A stretch of DNA of 41,312 bases from Oxalobacteraceae bacterium UBA6704 (GCA_002454505.1 DKJA01000144.1:1-41312), one strand, 5' to 3'; counted from the first letter of the stretch, positions 33,285 to 41,312 are shown. The notes: a model not told the origin generated them from the letters alone. Numbers and translations are program-made.

Positions 33285-33816
33285 GATTCGGCTCCTTGTT
33301 CAGATCATTAATCAAAGGCATGAACTTCTGCTCGATGATCTCCGGCGTCAGCACGCCGATGAATTTCAGGCGGACGATGCCGCGCTTGTCGATCAGAAAA
33401 GTCTCCGGCACGCCGTATACGCCGTAGTCGATGCCCACGCGGCCATCCTCGTCGAAGCCCGAGACGACATACGGATTGCCGAAGCGCTGCAGCCACATAT
33501 TGCCGTCCGGGCGCTTGTCCTTGTAGTTCAGGCCGACGATGGGCAGCACGTCGCGGCGGGCGAATGCCAGCAGCGCCGCGTGCTCGTCATGACAGGCTTC
33601 GCACCACGACGCCCACACATTGAGCAGCCATACCTTGCCCATCATGTCCGGCGTGGCGATCGTCGCGGCCGGGTCGGACAGCTGGCTCAGCCTGAACTGC
33701 GGCGCCGGCTTGCCGATGAACGGCGACGGAATTTCGCGCGGGTTCAGGTTCAGCCCCACGCCGAGGAACACGAGCAGCGCGACGAACACGCCCAGCGGTA
33801 AAAGAAATCGTTTCAT
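33277..33816 (-). CDS. ccmG: CcmG/DsbE thiol:disulfide interchange protein
   Basis: This 179-residue thioredoxin-like protein is anchored by an N-terminal helix (residues 4-22) and faces the periplasm. The active site is WASWCEAC with Cys72 and Cys75; the acidic residue between the cysteines is usual for CcmG. The segment GVYGVPETFLIDKRG holds the cis-proline and the family-typical GVPET. It supplies reductant for haem ligation. It lies between ccmF (10 bases upstream) and ccmH (overlapping). Confidence 0.95.
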   Translation of the reverse strand: MKRFLLPLGVFVALLVFLGVGLNLNPREIPSPFIGKPAPQFRLSQLSDPAATIATPDMMGKVWLLNVWASWCEACHDEHAALLAFARRDVLPIVGLNYKDKRPDGNMWLQRFGNPYVVSGFDEDGRVGIDYGVYGVPETFLIDKRGIVRLKFIGVLTPEIIEQKFMPLINDLNKEPNRA

Positions 33817-33826
33817 GTGGTTCTCC

Positions 33827-35815
33827 TCAGGCTGTCGTCATGGCTGGCGTATTGGCCGAACCTTCGGCCACCTTGCGGCGGCTGGCCGCCATCCGGTAGC
33901 GCTTGTCGCCCGCCGCCAGCAGGCCGCCGCCGGCCATGATCAGGCAGCCGGCCCAGATCCAGCCGACGAACGGTTTGTGCTGCACGCGCACCACCCACAC
34001 GCCGGGCGCCGTTTCCTCGCCGAGCGACACGTACAGGTCGCGGGTAAAACCGCGGTCGATGGCCGCTTCCGTCATCGGCATGCCCTGCGCCTTGTAGACG
34101 CGCTTCTGCGCATGCAGCCTGGCGACGGGCTCGCCCGCATGCGTCACCTCGAACATGCCTTCGGTGCCCGTGTAGTTGGGGCCTTGCACATCGCGCAACG
34201 AACTGAAACGGAAGGTGTAGGAGCCGGCATCGGCCGTATCGCCGAGGCGCATGCTGACATCGTTGGCCGTCTCGGTACCCTTGACCAGCGTGACGCCGAT
34301 GACGAACACGCCGATACCCGCATGGGCGGCCAGCATGCCCCAGTAGCTGAGCGGCTGGCGGCGCAGCCGCTGCCACGCGCTCGTGCCGGGTGCCACGTGG
34401 CGCAGCCGCTCGATCAGGTGCGACGCGGTGGCCACGCAGATCCAGAAACCGCAGGCCACGCCCAGCAGCACCATCGCCGAAGGCTTCAGCAGCACGCCGA
34501 CCGCGATCACGAACAGCACCGTGCCGAGCGCGATGAAGCGCAGGCGGCGCAGCAGCTCGGGAATCGGCGCGTTCTTCCAGCGCAGGAAAGGGCCGATGGC
34601 CAGCAGCACCAGCATCGGAATCATCAGCGGCACGAACACCGCTTCGAAGTACGGCGGGCCAACGGAGATCTTGCCCAGGTTGAGCGCATCGAGGAACAGC
34701 GGATACAGCGTGCCGAGCAGCACCGTGCCGGCCGCGGCCAGCAGCAGCACGTTATTCACCAGCAGCAGCGACTCGCGCGACACCATGCCGAACTTGCCGC
34801 CCAGGCCCACCTTCGGCGCGCGCCAGGCATACAGCAGCAGCGAGCCGCCAATGACGACAGCCAGGTAGATCAGGATGAACAGGCCGCGGCGCGGGTCGGT
34901 GGCGAATGCGTGCACCGACGTCAGCACGCCCGAGCGGACGAGGAAGGTCCCCAGCAGCGACAGCGAAAACGCGATGATCGCCAGCAGCACCGTCCAGTTC
35001 TTGAAGCTGCCCCGCTTTTCCGTGACGGCCAGCGAGTGCACCAGCGCCGAACCCACCAGCCACGGCATGAACGACGCGTTTTCCACCGCATCCCAGAACC
35101 ACCAGCCGCCCCAGCCCAGCTCGTAATAGGCCCAGTAGCTGCCCATGAAGATGCCCAGCGTGAGGAACACCCACGCCACCAGCGTCCACGGCCGCGACCA
35201 GCGCGCCCACGCGGCATCGAGCTGGCCGCCCATTAGCGCGGCGATGGCAAACGCGAACGCTACCGAGAAACCGACATAGCCCATGTACAGCATCGGCGGG
35301 TGGACGATCATGCCGAAGTCCTGCAGCAGCGGGTTCAGGTCGCGGCCATCGGCCACGGCCGGCAGCAGCCGGTCGAACGGATTCGACGTGAACAGCAGGA
35401 AGCACAGGAAGCCCACGCTCACCAGCCCCAGCACACCCAGCACGCGGGACACCATCACATCCGGCAACTGCCGGCTCAGGCAGGCGACGGCAAACGTCCA
35501 CAGCGCCAGCATCTCGATCCACAGCAGCAGCGAACCTTCGTGGCCGCCCCACGCGCCGGCGATCCGGTATTCGAGCGGCAGCAGCGAGTTCGAATTGCCG
35601 GCCACATAGGCCAGCGAGAAATCGTTGTTGACGAAGGCCGTCACCAGCGCGGCAAACGACAGCGTCACCAGCAGCAGCTGGCCGGCCGCGGCCGGACGGG
35701 CCAGCGCCATCCAGCGGGCGTCGCCCCGCCAGGCGCCGACGATCGGCATCACGCCCTGCACCAGCGCCAGGCACAGCGCCAGCATCAATGAGAAATTACC
35801 CAGTTCCGCAATCAT
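33827..35815 (-). CDS. ccmF: CcmF, haem lyase of cytochrome c maturation
   Basis: This 662-residue inner-membrane protein has about 15 helices. The tryptophan-rich WWD domain that handles haem is seen in YYELGWGGWWFWDAVEN; conserved histidines flank it (GGHEGSLLLW, MIVHPPMLYMGY, VHSLAVTEKRG). CcmF accepts haem from holo-CcmE and ligates it to apocytochrome. The start overlaps the ccmE stop (ATGA), and the length is normal for the family. Confidence 0.96.
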   Translation of the reverse strand: MIAELGNFSLMLALCLALVQGVMPIVGAWRGDARWMALARPAAAGQLLLVTLSFAALVTAFVNNDFSLAYVAGNSNSLLPLEYRIAGAWGGHEGSLLLWIEMLALWTFAVACLSRQLPDVMVSRVLGVLGLVSVGFLCFLLFTSNPFDRLLPAVADGRDLNPLLQDFGMIVHPPMLYMGYVGFSVAFAFAIAALMGGQLDAAWARWSRPWTLVAWVFLTLGIFMGSYWAYYELGWGGWWFWDAVENASFMPWLVGSALVHSLAVTEKRGSFKNWTVLLAIIAFSLSLLGTFLVRSGVLTSVHAFATDPRRGLFILIYLAVVIGGSLLLYAWRAPKVGLGGKFGMVSRESLLLVNNVLLLAAAGTVLLGTLYPLFLDALNLGKISVGPPYFEAVFVPLMIPMLVLLAIGPFLRWKNAPIPELLRRLRFIALGTVLFVIAVGVLLKPSAMVLLGVACGFWICVATASHLIERLRHVAPGTSAWQRLRRQPLSYWGMLAAHAGIGVFVIGVTLVKGTETANDVSMRLGDTADAGSYTFRFSSLRDVQGPNYTGTEGMFEVTHAGEPVARLHAQKRVYKAQGMPMTEAAIDRGFTRDLYVSLGEETAPGVWVVRVQHKPFVGWIWAGCLIMAGGGLLAAGDKRYRMAASRRKVAEGSANTPAMTTA

Positions 35816-36255
35816 TTCAATTCCTTCTTCGCGTCTTCGGCCTGCTTCAGCGCATAGGCCGCTTCCGGCGGCATGTAGTTTTCATCGTGCTTGGCCAGCA
35901 CTTCGTCGGCGAGGAACAGCATGCCGCCGGCCAGCCTGCCCTGCGCCACGACGCCTTTGCCTTCGCGGAACAGGTCGGGCAGGATGCCCTTGTACTGCAC
36001 GCGGATCTTCTGCACCTTGTCGCTGACGACGAAGGCCACCGTCACACCATCGGGCTGACGCTGGATGCTGCCCTCCTCGACCATGCCGCCCATGCGGAAG
36101 CTCCGGCCCTGCGGCGCTTCGCCGGCCAGGATCTGCGTCGGCGTGAAGAAGAACACCAGGTTCTGCTGGAAGGCCGACATCAGCAGCGCCGCCGCCACGC
36201 CCAGCGTGGCCAGGCCGCCGACGATCAGCGCCAGTCGTTTATGCCGTGATTTCAT
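35812..36255 (-). CDS. ccmE: CcmE, haem chaperone
   Basis: This 147-residue periplasmic haem chaperone has one N-terminal anchor helix (residues about 8-28). The covalent haem-binding histidine is His123 in LAKHDENYMPP, with Tyr127 in the conserved position. The OB-fold segment VSDKVQKIRVQYKGILPDLF is typical. The ATG at 36255 is preferred over one four codons earlier because GGAG is well spaced before it. It overlaps the end of ccmD by 17 bases. Confidence 0.95.
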   Translation of the reverse strand: MKSRHKRLALIVGGLATLGVAAALLMSAFQQNLVFFFTPTQILAGEAPQGRSFRMGGMVEEGSIQRQPDGVTVAFVVSDKVQKIRVQYKGILPDLFREGKGVVAQGRLAGGMLFLADEVLAKHDENYMPPEAAYALKQAEDAKKELK

Positions 36256-36457
36256 CTTCGACTCCATGTGTGCTGTGTTGTGTGACGGCCGGCTGCGCCT
36301 CCTCCGGCGCGGCCGCCGCCCGCGCGAAGCCGCTGCGGCGGGCCAGCAACCACGTCTCGACGCCCATGCACAGCGCCACCACGCCCACCGATCCCCAGAC
36401 ATACAGGCCGTAGCCCCCCATGGCGAAAAATTCGCCGGCACTGTTCCAGGTCATCAT
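36239..36457 (-). CDS. ccmD: CcmD, small haem exporter subunit
   Basis: The product is a 72-residue single-span membrane protein. A short N-terminus (MMTWNSAGEFFAMGGYG) precedes one helix (residues about 18-38), then a basic and polar tail. The MGGYGxYVW segment is the family mark. CcmD is needed for release of holo-CcmE from the CcmABC complex. The start ATG overlaps the ccmC stop (ATGA); a second ATG follows directly. Confidence 0.9.
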   Translation of the reverse strand: MMTWNSAGEFFAMGGYGLYVWGSVGVVALCMGVETWLLARRSGFARAAAAPEEAQPAVTQHSTHGVEDEITA

Positions 36458-37227
36458 GCTGCGGCTCCCGTCAGGCCATGCCAGTCGTGCTGCGGATCGC
36501 GTTCGCGGATGATGCAGCGCAGCCGCACCAGCGCCGCGGCGATGCTGTAGGCCCAGAACGCCAGCGCCATCACCAGCATGCCGAGCAACATGGTCAGCGC
36601 CATGCTGGGCGCCGCGGTCAGGTTGATCGACGAGCCCTGGTGCAGCGTGTTCCACCACTGCACAGAGAAGTAGATGACCGGCACGTTGATGACGCCGACC
36701 AGCGCCAGCAGCGCGCCGGCCCGGTCCGCGCGGCGCGGGTCGTCGATGGCCGCCTGCAGCGCCATGAAGCCCAGGTACAGGAACAGCAGGATCAGTTCCG
36801 ACGTCAGCCGGGCATCCCACACCCACCACGTGCCCCACGTGGGCCGGCCCCACAGCGCGCCCGTCCACAGCGCCAGGAAAGTGAACATGGCACCGGTAGG
36901 CGCCAGCGCGCTGGCCATCATCGACGACAGCCGCGTGTTGAACACGAGCCCGACGGCGGCCCAGAACGCCAGCGCCAGGTAGATCACCATCGACATCCAC
37001 GCGGCGGGCACGTGGACGAAAATGATGCGGTAGGCGTCGCCCTGCTGGAAATCGGTCGGCGCCACAAAGAAGCCGATGTACAGGCCGGCCACCGTCAGCA
37101 CGGCGGCCGCCAGTGCGAACCACGGCACCAGCCTGCCGGCCAGCGGAAAGAACACGCTTGGCGACGCGTATCGGAACCAGCTGCGTTGGCTGGAGGGGGT
37201 TCGCCCCCGCTTGCTATCAGATGCCAT
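36454..37227 (-). CDS. ccmC: CcmC, haem transfer membrane protein
   Basis: This 257-residue protein has six helices. The WWD motif is in WGRPTWGTWWVWDARLTSE, flanked by conserved histidines (FVHVPAAW and NTLHQGSS). CcmC loads haem onto CcmE. The ATG at 37227 has GAGGAG upstream at seven bases, so the start looks sound, yet the first 16 residues (MASDSKRGRTPSSQRS) form an extension not seen in standard CcmC. The extension is encoded by a GGGGG-CGAA-CCCCC hairpin region. It is separated from ccmB by a 48-base AT-rich gap containing GAAAAATTTTTC. Confidence 0.94.
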   Translation of the reverse strand: MASDSKRGRTPSSQRSWFRYASPSVFFPLAGRLVPWFALAAAVLTVAGLYIGFFVAPTDFQQGDAYRIIFVHVPAAWMSMVIYLALAFWAAVGLVFNTRLSSMMASALAPTGAMFTFLALWTGALWGRPTWGTWWVWDARLTSELILLFLYLGFMALQAAIDDPRRADRAGALLALVGVINVPVIYFSVQWWNTLHQGSSINLTAAPSMALTMLLGMLVMALAFWAYSIAAALVRLRCIIRERDPQHDWHGLTGAAA

Positions 37228-37275
37228 ATGCCTACTCCTCGAAAAATTTTTCTACAGCTTGCCCGGCAGGCCGGG

Positions 37276-37944
37276 TTACTCCACCGCGACGCGCAGCGCC
37301 GCAGCCGTTGCCCACGGCGCCAGCGCCGCGCTTGCCGCGAGCATCGCGCCCAGCAGCAGGAAATGGGCCGCCACGCCCAGGCCGCTGGCCTCCGCGCCAA
37401 CGGCCCCCGCGCCGAAGATCAGCACGGGAATGAACAGCGGCAGCACGAGCAGCGCCACCAGCACGCCGCCGCCCCGTACCCCCAGCGTCAGCGCCGCGCC
37501 GATCGCGCCCAGCAGGCTCAGGACAGGCGTGCCAAGCAGCAGGCTGGCGCACAGCACGCCGATCGAACCAGCCGGCAGGTCGAACTGCACGCCCAGCAGC
37601 GGCGCCAGCAGCACCAGCGGCAGGCCGGACACGAGCCAGTGCGCCAGCACCTTGCCGGCGACGATCAGCACCAGCGGCTCGGCCGACAGCAGCATCTGCT
37701 CCAGCGTGCCGTCGGCGAAATCGGGGGCGAACAGGCGGCCCAGCGCCAGCATCGACGCCAGCAGCGCGGCCACCCACAGCACGCCGGGCGCCATCGTGCG
37801 CAGCAGCGCCGGTTCGGCACCCACACCGAGGGGAAACAGCGTGACGACGACGACAAAGAAGAACAGCGTGGTCAGCACGTCGGAACGGCGCCGCAGCGCG
37901 AGCCGCAGGTCGCGCCCGACGATGCAGGCCAGTGCGCTCAGCAT
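37276..37944 (-). CDS. ccmB: CcmB, haem exporter permease
   Basis: This 222-residue protein has six helices and belongs to the CcmB family, which forms the membrane part of the CcmAB ABC complex that releases holo-CcmE. The typical opening is FVVVVTLFPLGVGAEPALL with FADGTLEQMLLS further on. The ATG at 37944 overlaps the last seven bases of ccmA. Confidence 0.94.
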   Translation of the reverse strand: MLSALACIVGRDLRLALRRRSDVLTTLFFFVVVVTLFPLGVGAEPALLRTMAPGVLWVAALLASMLALGRLFAPDFADGTLEQMLLSAEPLVLIVAGKVLAHWLVSGLPLVLLAPLLGVQFDLPAGSIGVLCASLLLGTPVLSLLGAIGAALTLGVRGGGVLVALLVLPLFIPVLIFGAGAVGAEASGLGVAAHFLLLGAMLAASAALAPWATAAALRVAVE

Positions 37945-38573
37945 GGGACCACCCGGTTCAGGTCCAGCTTGCGCGAGTGCGGCGCGCGCAGCGCGACCGG
38001 TTGATGCGTGGTGTAGACGAGCTGGCCGCCGCGGGCCAGGTGCGCTTCCAGCGTGACGGTGAGCGCGTCGATGGCCGCCGCATCGAGGGCGGCGAACGGC
38101 TCGTCGAGGATCCACAACGGCGCATCCCCGCTCAGTTGCAGCCGCGCGAGGGCGACGCGCTTGCGCTGGCCTTGCGACAGGGCCAGCGTGGGCAGGCAGG
38201 CCTGCCGTTCCAGCCCTACGCTGGCCAGTGCCGCGCAGGCTGCCTCGCGGTTGACGGGACGGCCGGCCAGCGTGCCGGCGACCACCACGTTCTCCCAGGC
38301 CAGCAAGTCGTCCTTGACGCCATTCGCGTGGCCCAGATACAGCAGCGCCGCACCGAATTCCTCGCGCACCGTGCGGATATTGCGGCCCTGCCAGCGCACT
38401 TCGCCGCCGGCCGGGAAAGCCAGTCCGCACAGCATGCGAAGGAGGCTGCTCTTGCCGCTGCCATTGCTGCCGGTGACCCGCAGCGCAACGCCGGCATCGA
38501 GCGTGAAATCCAGCCCCCGGAACAGGCTGCGATTGCCGCGCATGCAGGTGAGCTGGCAAGCTTGTAGGGACAT
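37938..38573 (-). CDS. ccmA: CcmA, haem exporter ATP-binding protein
   Basis: This 211-residue ABC ATPase has Walker A GSNGSGKSSLLR, the signature LSQGQRKRVALARL, and Walker B ending LWILDEPFAALD, with the H-loop in VYTTHQPV. It drives release of haem-loaded CcmE with CcmB, CcmC and CcmD. The ATG at 38573 has GGAGA at suitable spacing; an in-frame start at 38636 is less likely. It is the first gene of the ccm operon, about 80 bases downstream of a predicted transcription start governed by an FNR-type site. Confidence 0.95.
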   Translation of the reverse strand: MSLQACQLTCMRGNRSLFRGLDFTLDAGVALRVTGSNGSGKSSLLRMLCGLAFPAGGEVRWQGRNIRTVREEFGAALLYLGHANGVKDDLLAWENVVVAGTLAGRPVNREAACAALASVGLERQACLPTLALSQGQRKRVALARLQLSGDAPLWILDEPFAALDAAAIDALTVTLEAHLARGGQLVYTTHQPVALRAPHSRKLDLNRVVPC

Positions 38574-38659
38574 CGTCTTCTCCGTTACCGGCACCGGCGG
38601 CCACCCGCTAGTACCGCAATGAATGACTTGCTTCAAGCCAATCTTTGCTTTCGGTCAAG

Positions 38660-38701
38660 ATCATACGAAGGAGTGGTGGCCATTTTTCTGATGTAGATCA
38701 A
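38660..38701 (-). promoter_or_regulatory. FNR/Anr class II-type promoter of ccm operon
   Basis: CTGATGTAGATCAA (38688-38701) matches TTGAT-N4-ATCAA with one mismatch. On the minus strand a -10 element TATGAT lies at 38665-38660, giving a start near 38653 and centring the site at about -41.5. The arrangement is the classical class II one and implies activation of ccmABCDEFGHI under low oxygen. Confidence 0.7.
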
Positions 38702-38829
38702 AATTCCCAACCTTTCTGGCTATTTCACGCAGCCGAAGGCACTACGCCGTATCGGAACGTTGCGTTGTGATAGTCAGTTGCGGGGAAAGGGTGCCGAGGT
38801 GATTGAAGAAGGCAATGCATACACCGGTA

Positions 38830-39861
38830 TTAATGGCTGAGCTCGTGTCCAACCTTGGGGTCAACCCCAAAATTGGACACGAGCTCTGCTGTATTAAAGA
38901 TGAGCTCGTGTCCAAAAACAGGGTTGACCCCAAAGTTGCCAAAGTTGGACACGAGCTCATCCGATGCAAAGCCGATCAGGCCGGTGGGCAAGCCCCGCTG
39001 GCGCATGACGCGGTCGCAGGCGTCGGCGCAGGCGCCGCAGCCGATGCAGGCGGCGTGGGGGCCGTTGCGGATGTCGCTGCCGCTGGGGCAGACCTGGATG
39101 CACAGCGTGCAGTCGAGGCAGTCGCCCAGCGTGGCCATGGCAGCGGCGCGCTTGGCGTTGCGCAGGCCGCGCGGTTCGCCGCGGGCGGCGCTGTAGGTGA
39201 CGACCAGCGTGCGGGGGCCGGCCAGCGCGGCTTGCAGGAAGCCGAGCGGGCAAAGCGAGCTGCAGACGCGGTGCCGCAACAGCACAGCGTTGATATAGGT
39301 GATGGAGGAATAGAGCAGCGCGACGGCGCCGGGAACGGGCGCAAGGTGCAGCGGCGTGAACCACGCAACCAGCGTAACGCCGTTGACCATTGAAAGCAGC
39401 ACGAACACAGCATGCTTCAAAGTCTTGCGCAGAAAATACCGGACAGACATCGGCAAGGCATCGCGCCGCATCCGCACCGTGCGGCTGCCCTCGATGCGCC
39501 GCTCGACCCACAGCACCACGTCGGCATAGACCGTGTGGGCACAGATGAAACCGCAGAACAGCCGCCCCACCCTGCCGGACAGCACGAGCAGCAAGACAGC
39601 CAGCGCCAGCAAGGGCAAGGCAAGCCACGCCAGCTCCGGCGGACGCACGACAAAGCCGAACAGCGTGGCTTCCACCGCCGCGACATCGATCAGGAACAGC
39701 CGCCGGCCATCCCACGCCAGCCACGGCAAGCCGAAGAACAGCAGCTGACTGATCCAGCCCCACGCATGGCGCCGCCGCGTGTAACGGCCGGACGTCTCGC
39801 GCACATAAGGATGCCGATAAGGATGCCAATCAGCGCGTGCGACGGCATCCGGCCCCGCCAT
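38830..39861 (-). CDS. CcoG/FixG/RdxA-like membrane ferredoxin, C-terminus replaced by repeat
   Basis: The product has 343 residues. About 300 are CcoG-like: five membrane helices, the motif RLFCGFICAHTVYADV followed by VERRIEG, CSSLCPLGFLQ, and two 4Fe-4S groups (CLDCTLCIQVCPSG and CIGCGACADACDRVM). CcoG proteins help assemble cbb3 oxidases by reducing copper. Normal members are about 450-490 residues, with an Ig-like C-terminal domain. Here the frame meets a GTGTCCAA repeat straight after GLIGFAS, and the last 43 codons (starting DELVSNFGNFG) are repeat translation. It may be a short functional paralogue or a decayed gene. The start at 39861 lies four bases after the hemE stop. A longer upstream frame lies within hemE. 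Confidence 0.8.
   Translation of the reverse strand: MAGPDAVARADWHPYRHPYVRETSGRYTRRRHAWGWISQLLFFGLPWLAWDGRRLFLIDVAAVEATLFGFVVRPPELAWLALPLLALAVLLLVLSGRVGRLFCGFICAHTVYADVVLWVERRIEGSRTVRMRRDALPMSVRYFLRKTLKHAVFVLLSMVNGVTLVAWFTPLHLAPVPGAVALLYSSITYINAVLLRHRVCSSLCPLGFLQAALAGPRTLVVTYSAARGEPRGLRNAKRAAAMATLGDCLDCTLCIQVCPSGSDIRNGPHAACIGCGACADACDRVMRQRGLPTGLIGFASDELVSNFGNFGVNPVFGHELIFNTAELVSNFGVDPKVGHELSH
38839..38961. repeat. Two GTGTCCAA palindromes at the end of the ccoG-like gene
   Basis: The first unit, 38839-38886, is a hairpin with 14-base arms GAGCTCGTGTCCAA and TTGGACACGAGCTC, and an inner stem TTGGGG/CCCCAA around TCAA. The second unit, 38899-38961, has 17-base arms beginning GATGAGCTCGTGTCCAA and ending in its complement at 38945-38961, with a 29-base centre. 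The units share the word GAGCTCGTGTCCAA and the GTTGACCCCA-type centre also found at 31090-31120. Confidence 0.9.
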
Positions 39862-39865
39862 CGCG

Positions 39866-40954
39866 TCAGCCTTGCCGCATCTGCCGGCTGATGTCGTGCA
39901 CGGCCTCGACCAGCGCGGCCACCGCTTCCGGCGGTGTGTGCTGCGAAATGCCATGGCCCAGGTTGAAGACGTGGCCGTCCAGCCCGGAGCCGGCCGCCGC
40001 GTACGAATGCAGCGTGCGCTCGACTTCGGCGCGGATCTGCGCCGGCTCGGCAAACAGCACCGCGGGATCCAGGTTGCCCTGCAGGCCGATGCGGTCGCCC
40101 ACGCGCGTGCGCGCCTCGCCCAGGTTGACGGTCCAGTCGAGGCCGAGCGCATCGGCGCCGCTGGCGGCGATCTGTTCCAGCCACGGTCCGCCGCCCTTGG
40201 TGAACACGATGCACGGCACCGGCACGCCGTGCTTGCTGCGCTGCAGGCGCCCGATCACGCTGCGCATGTAGTGCAGCGAGAAGCGCTGGTAATTGCCGTC
40301 GGCCAGCGCGCCGCCCCACGAATCGAACAGCATGACGGCCTGCGCGCCGGCATCGATCTGCGCGTTCAGGTAGGCCGCCACGGCCGCCGCATTGATTTCC
40401 AAGATGCGGTGCATCAGGTCGGGTCGCCGGTACATCATCGTCTTCACGCGGTGATGGTCGGTGGAGCCGCCACCCTGCACCATGTAGCAGGCCAGCGTCC
40501 ACGGGCTGCCGGCAAAGCCGATCAGCGGCACGCGGCCGGCCAGCTCGGTGCGGATCTGCGTGACGGCATCGAACACATAGCGCAGCCGGTCCATGTCGGG
40601 CACGGTCAGCGCCTTGACGGCCGCCTCGTCCTGCACGGGATGCGCAAAGCGGGGGCCTTCGCCCTCGGCAAACGTCAGGCCCAAGCCCATCGCATCGGGA
40701 ATCGTCAGGATGTCGGAGAACAGAATCGCCGCATCGAGCCCGAAGCGGTCGATCGGCTGCAGCGTCACTGCGGTAGCCCAGTCGGGATTGGTGGCCAGGC
40801 CCATGAAGGAGCCGGCGCGCTGGCGCACCTCGCGGTATTCGGGCAGGTACCGGCCCGCCTGGCGCATCAGCCACAGCGGCGTGTAGTCGGTCGGCTGGCG
40901 CAGCAGCGCGCGGATGAAGGTGTCGTTCTTGAGGGGAGCAAAGGAATGGGTCAT
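39866..40954 (-). CDS. hemE: Uroporphyrinogen decarboxylase
   Basis: This 362-residue cytoplasmic enzyme removes four carboxyl groups from uroporphyrinogen III to give coproporphyrinogen III. The family signature LWLMRQAGRYLPEYR near residue 30 and the second one around GFAGSPWTLACYM near 155 are both present, as are LFDSWGGAL and NLGHGI. The length matches the family. The ATG at 40954 has no strong ribosome site but gives the usual N-terminus (LKNDTFIRALLRQPTDYTP). It precedes the ccoG-like gene and supplies haem for the cytochromes encoded around it. Confidence 0.96.
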   Translation of the reverse strand: MTHSFAPLKNDTFIRALLRQPTDYTPLWLMRQAGRYLPEYREVRQRAGSFMGLATNPDWATAVTLQPIDRFGLDAAILFSDILTIPDAMGLGLTFAEGEGPRFAHPVQDEAAVKALTVPDMDRLRYVFDAVTQIRTELAGRVPLIGFAGSPWTLACYMVQGGGSTDHHRVKTMMYRRPDLMHRILEINAAAVAAYLNAQIDAGAQAVMLFDSWGGALADGNYQRFSLHYMRSVIGRLQRSKHGVPVPCIVFTKGGGPWLEQIAASGADALGLDWTVNLGEARTRVGDRIGLQGNLDPAVLFAEPAQIRAEVERTLHSYAAAGSGLDGHVFNLGHGISQHTPPEAVAALVEAVHDISRQMRQG

Positions 40955-40982
40955 AAGCTTGTTGGTTCAGTGACGGCCGTGC

Positions 40983-41312
40983 TCACAGCAGGCCGAGGGT
41001 CTCGAATTCTTCCATCTTGCGGTACAGGCTGGACAGGCCGATGCCCATCTTCTGCGCCGCCACGCGGCGGTCGCCGCCGGCATCGCGGATGGTGCGGGTG
41101 ATCAGCGACGCCTCGAAGCGCCGCACTTGGTCGCGCAGGCTTTCGCCCGGTTCGGCCTGGCCCAGGCAATCGACAGCGCCGGCCGGCCGCAGCGCGGCCA
41201 GCGCCGGCGCCGCTTCCTTGACGAGCTGCGGCGGCAGGTCGGCGCACGTGACGAGGCCGCCGTCGGCAAGGATCAGCGCGCGGTCGATCACGTGCTCCAG
41301 CTCGCGCACATT
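40983..41312 (-). CDS. Sigma-54-dependent response regulator/activator, C-terminal part
   Basis: This is the last 109 codons of a gene that continues past the window edge. The opening NVRELEHVIDRALIL is the end of the sigma-54 activator AAA+ domain (the usual GNVRELENxIxRA). A linker then leads to a Fis-type helix-turn-helix (ASLITRTIRDAGGDRRVAAQKMGIGLSSLYRKM), as in NtrC-family regulators. The input domain and hence the signal are out of view. It ends 28 bases before hemE on the same strand. Confidence 0.88.
   Translation of the reverse strand, partial: NVRELEHVIDRALILADGGLVTCADLPPQLVKEAAPALAALRPAGAVDCLGQAEPGESLRDQVRRFEASLITRTIRDAGGDRRVAAQKMGIGLSSLYRKMEEFETLGLL

Overview
The window is GC-rich, densely packed bacterial DNA. 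Protein families, codon bias and gene content point to a betaproteobacterium of the Oxalobacteraceae, most like Massilia, Duganella or Pseudoduganella. That placement is inferred from familiarity with these families; no rRNA gene is present to confirm it.

Layout. (1) 1-5402: a palindromic repeat, then a xylan side-chain utilisation cluster (GPH-family sugar symporter, cytoplasmic GH43 glycosidase, exported GH115 alpha-glucuronidase). (2) 5526-14561: housekeeping and accessory genes: a tiny basic protein with its own terminator, a YbfB-type MFS transporter convergent with a LysR regulator, a small HTH protein, an SRAP/YedK abasic-site protein, an MHYT-domain hybrid histidine kinase, a long unassigned spacer, an orphan FtsX/MacB-type permease and a small unknown protein. 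(3) 14653-25141: a complete selenocysteine-dependent respiratory formate dehydrogenase locus. It holds fdhD (divergent), fdnG with an in-frame UGA at codon 197 and a bacterial SECIS hairpin just after it, fdnH, fdnI, then fdhE, selA, selB and the tRNA-Sec gene selC. The substrate enzyme, its maturation factors and most of the Sec machinery therefore sit within 11 kb; only selD is absent from the window. (4) 25166-30443: accessory genes: a secreted low-complexity protein, a secreted metallo-beta-lactamase-fold hydrolase, an alpha/beta hydrolase overlapping a DUF1275 membrane protein, two tandem paralogous membrane proteins, and a TMEM175-type channel. (5) 30536-38701: a cytochrome c maturation region. 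A TlpA-like thioredoxin faces the full System I operon ccmABCDEFGHI, and both transcription units have FNR/Anr-type sites at the class II position. (6) 38830-41312: a CcoG/FixG-like ferredoxin whose C-terminus runs into repeat DNA, hemE, and the C-terminal end of a sigma-54 activator.

The central theme is anaerobic or microaerobic respiration: formate oxidation through a Sec/molybdopterin/Fe-S/haem b enzyme, cytochrome c assembly, haem synthesis, and putative FNR and Fur control.

Two families of palindromic intergenic repeats (GGGGACWGTCCCC and GTGTCCAA...TTGGACAC) punctuate the window. The first family brackets the fdhE-selA-selB-selC block and lies against the fdhE start. The second supplies the last 43 codons of the ccoG-like gene. 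No CRISPR array, insertion sequence or phage gene was recognised.
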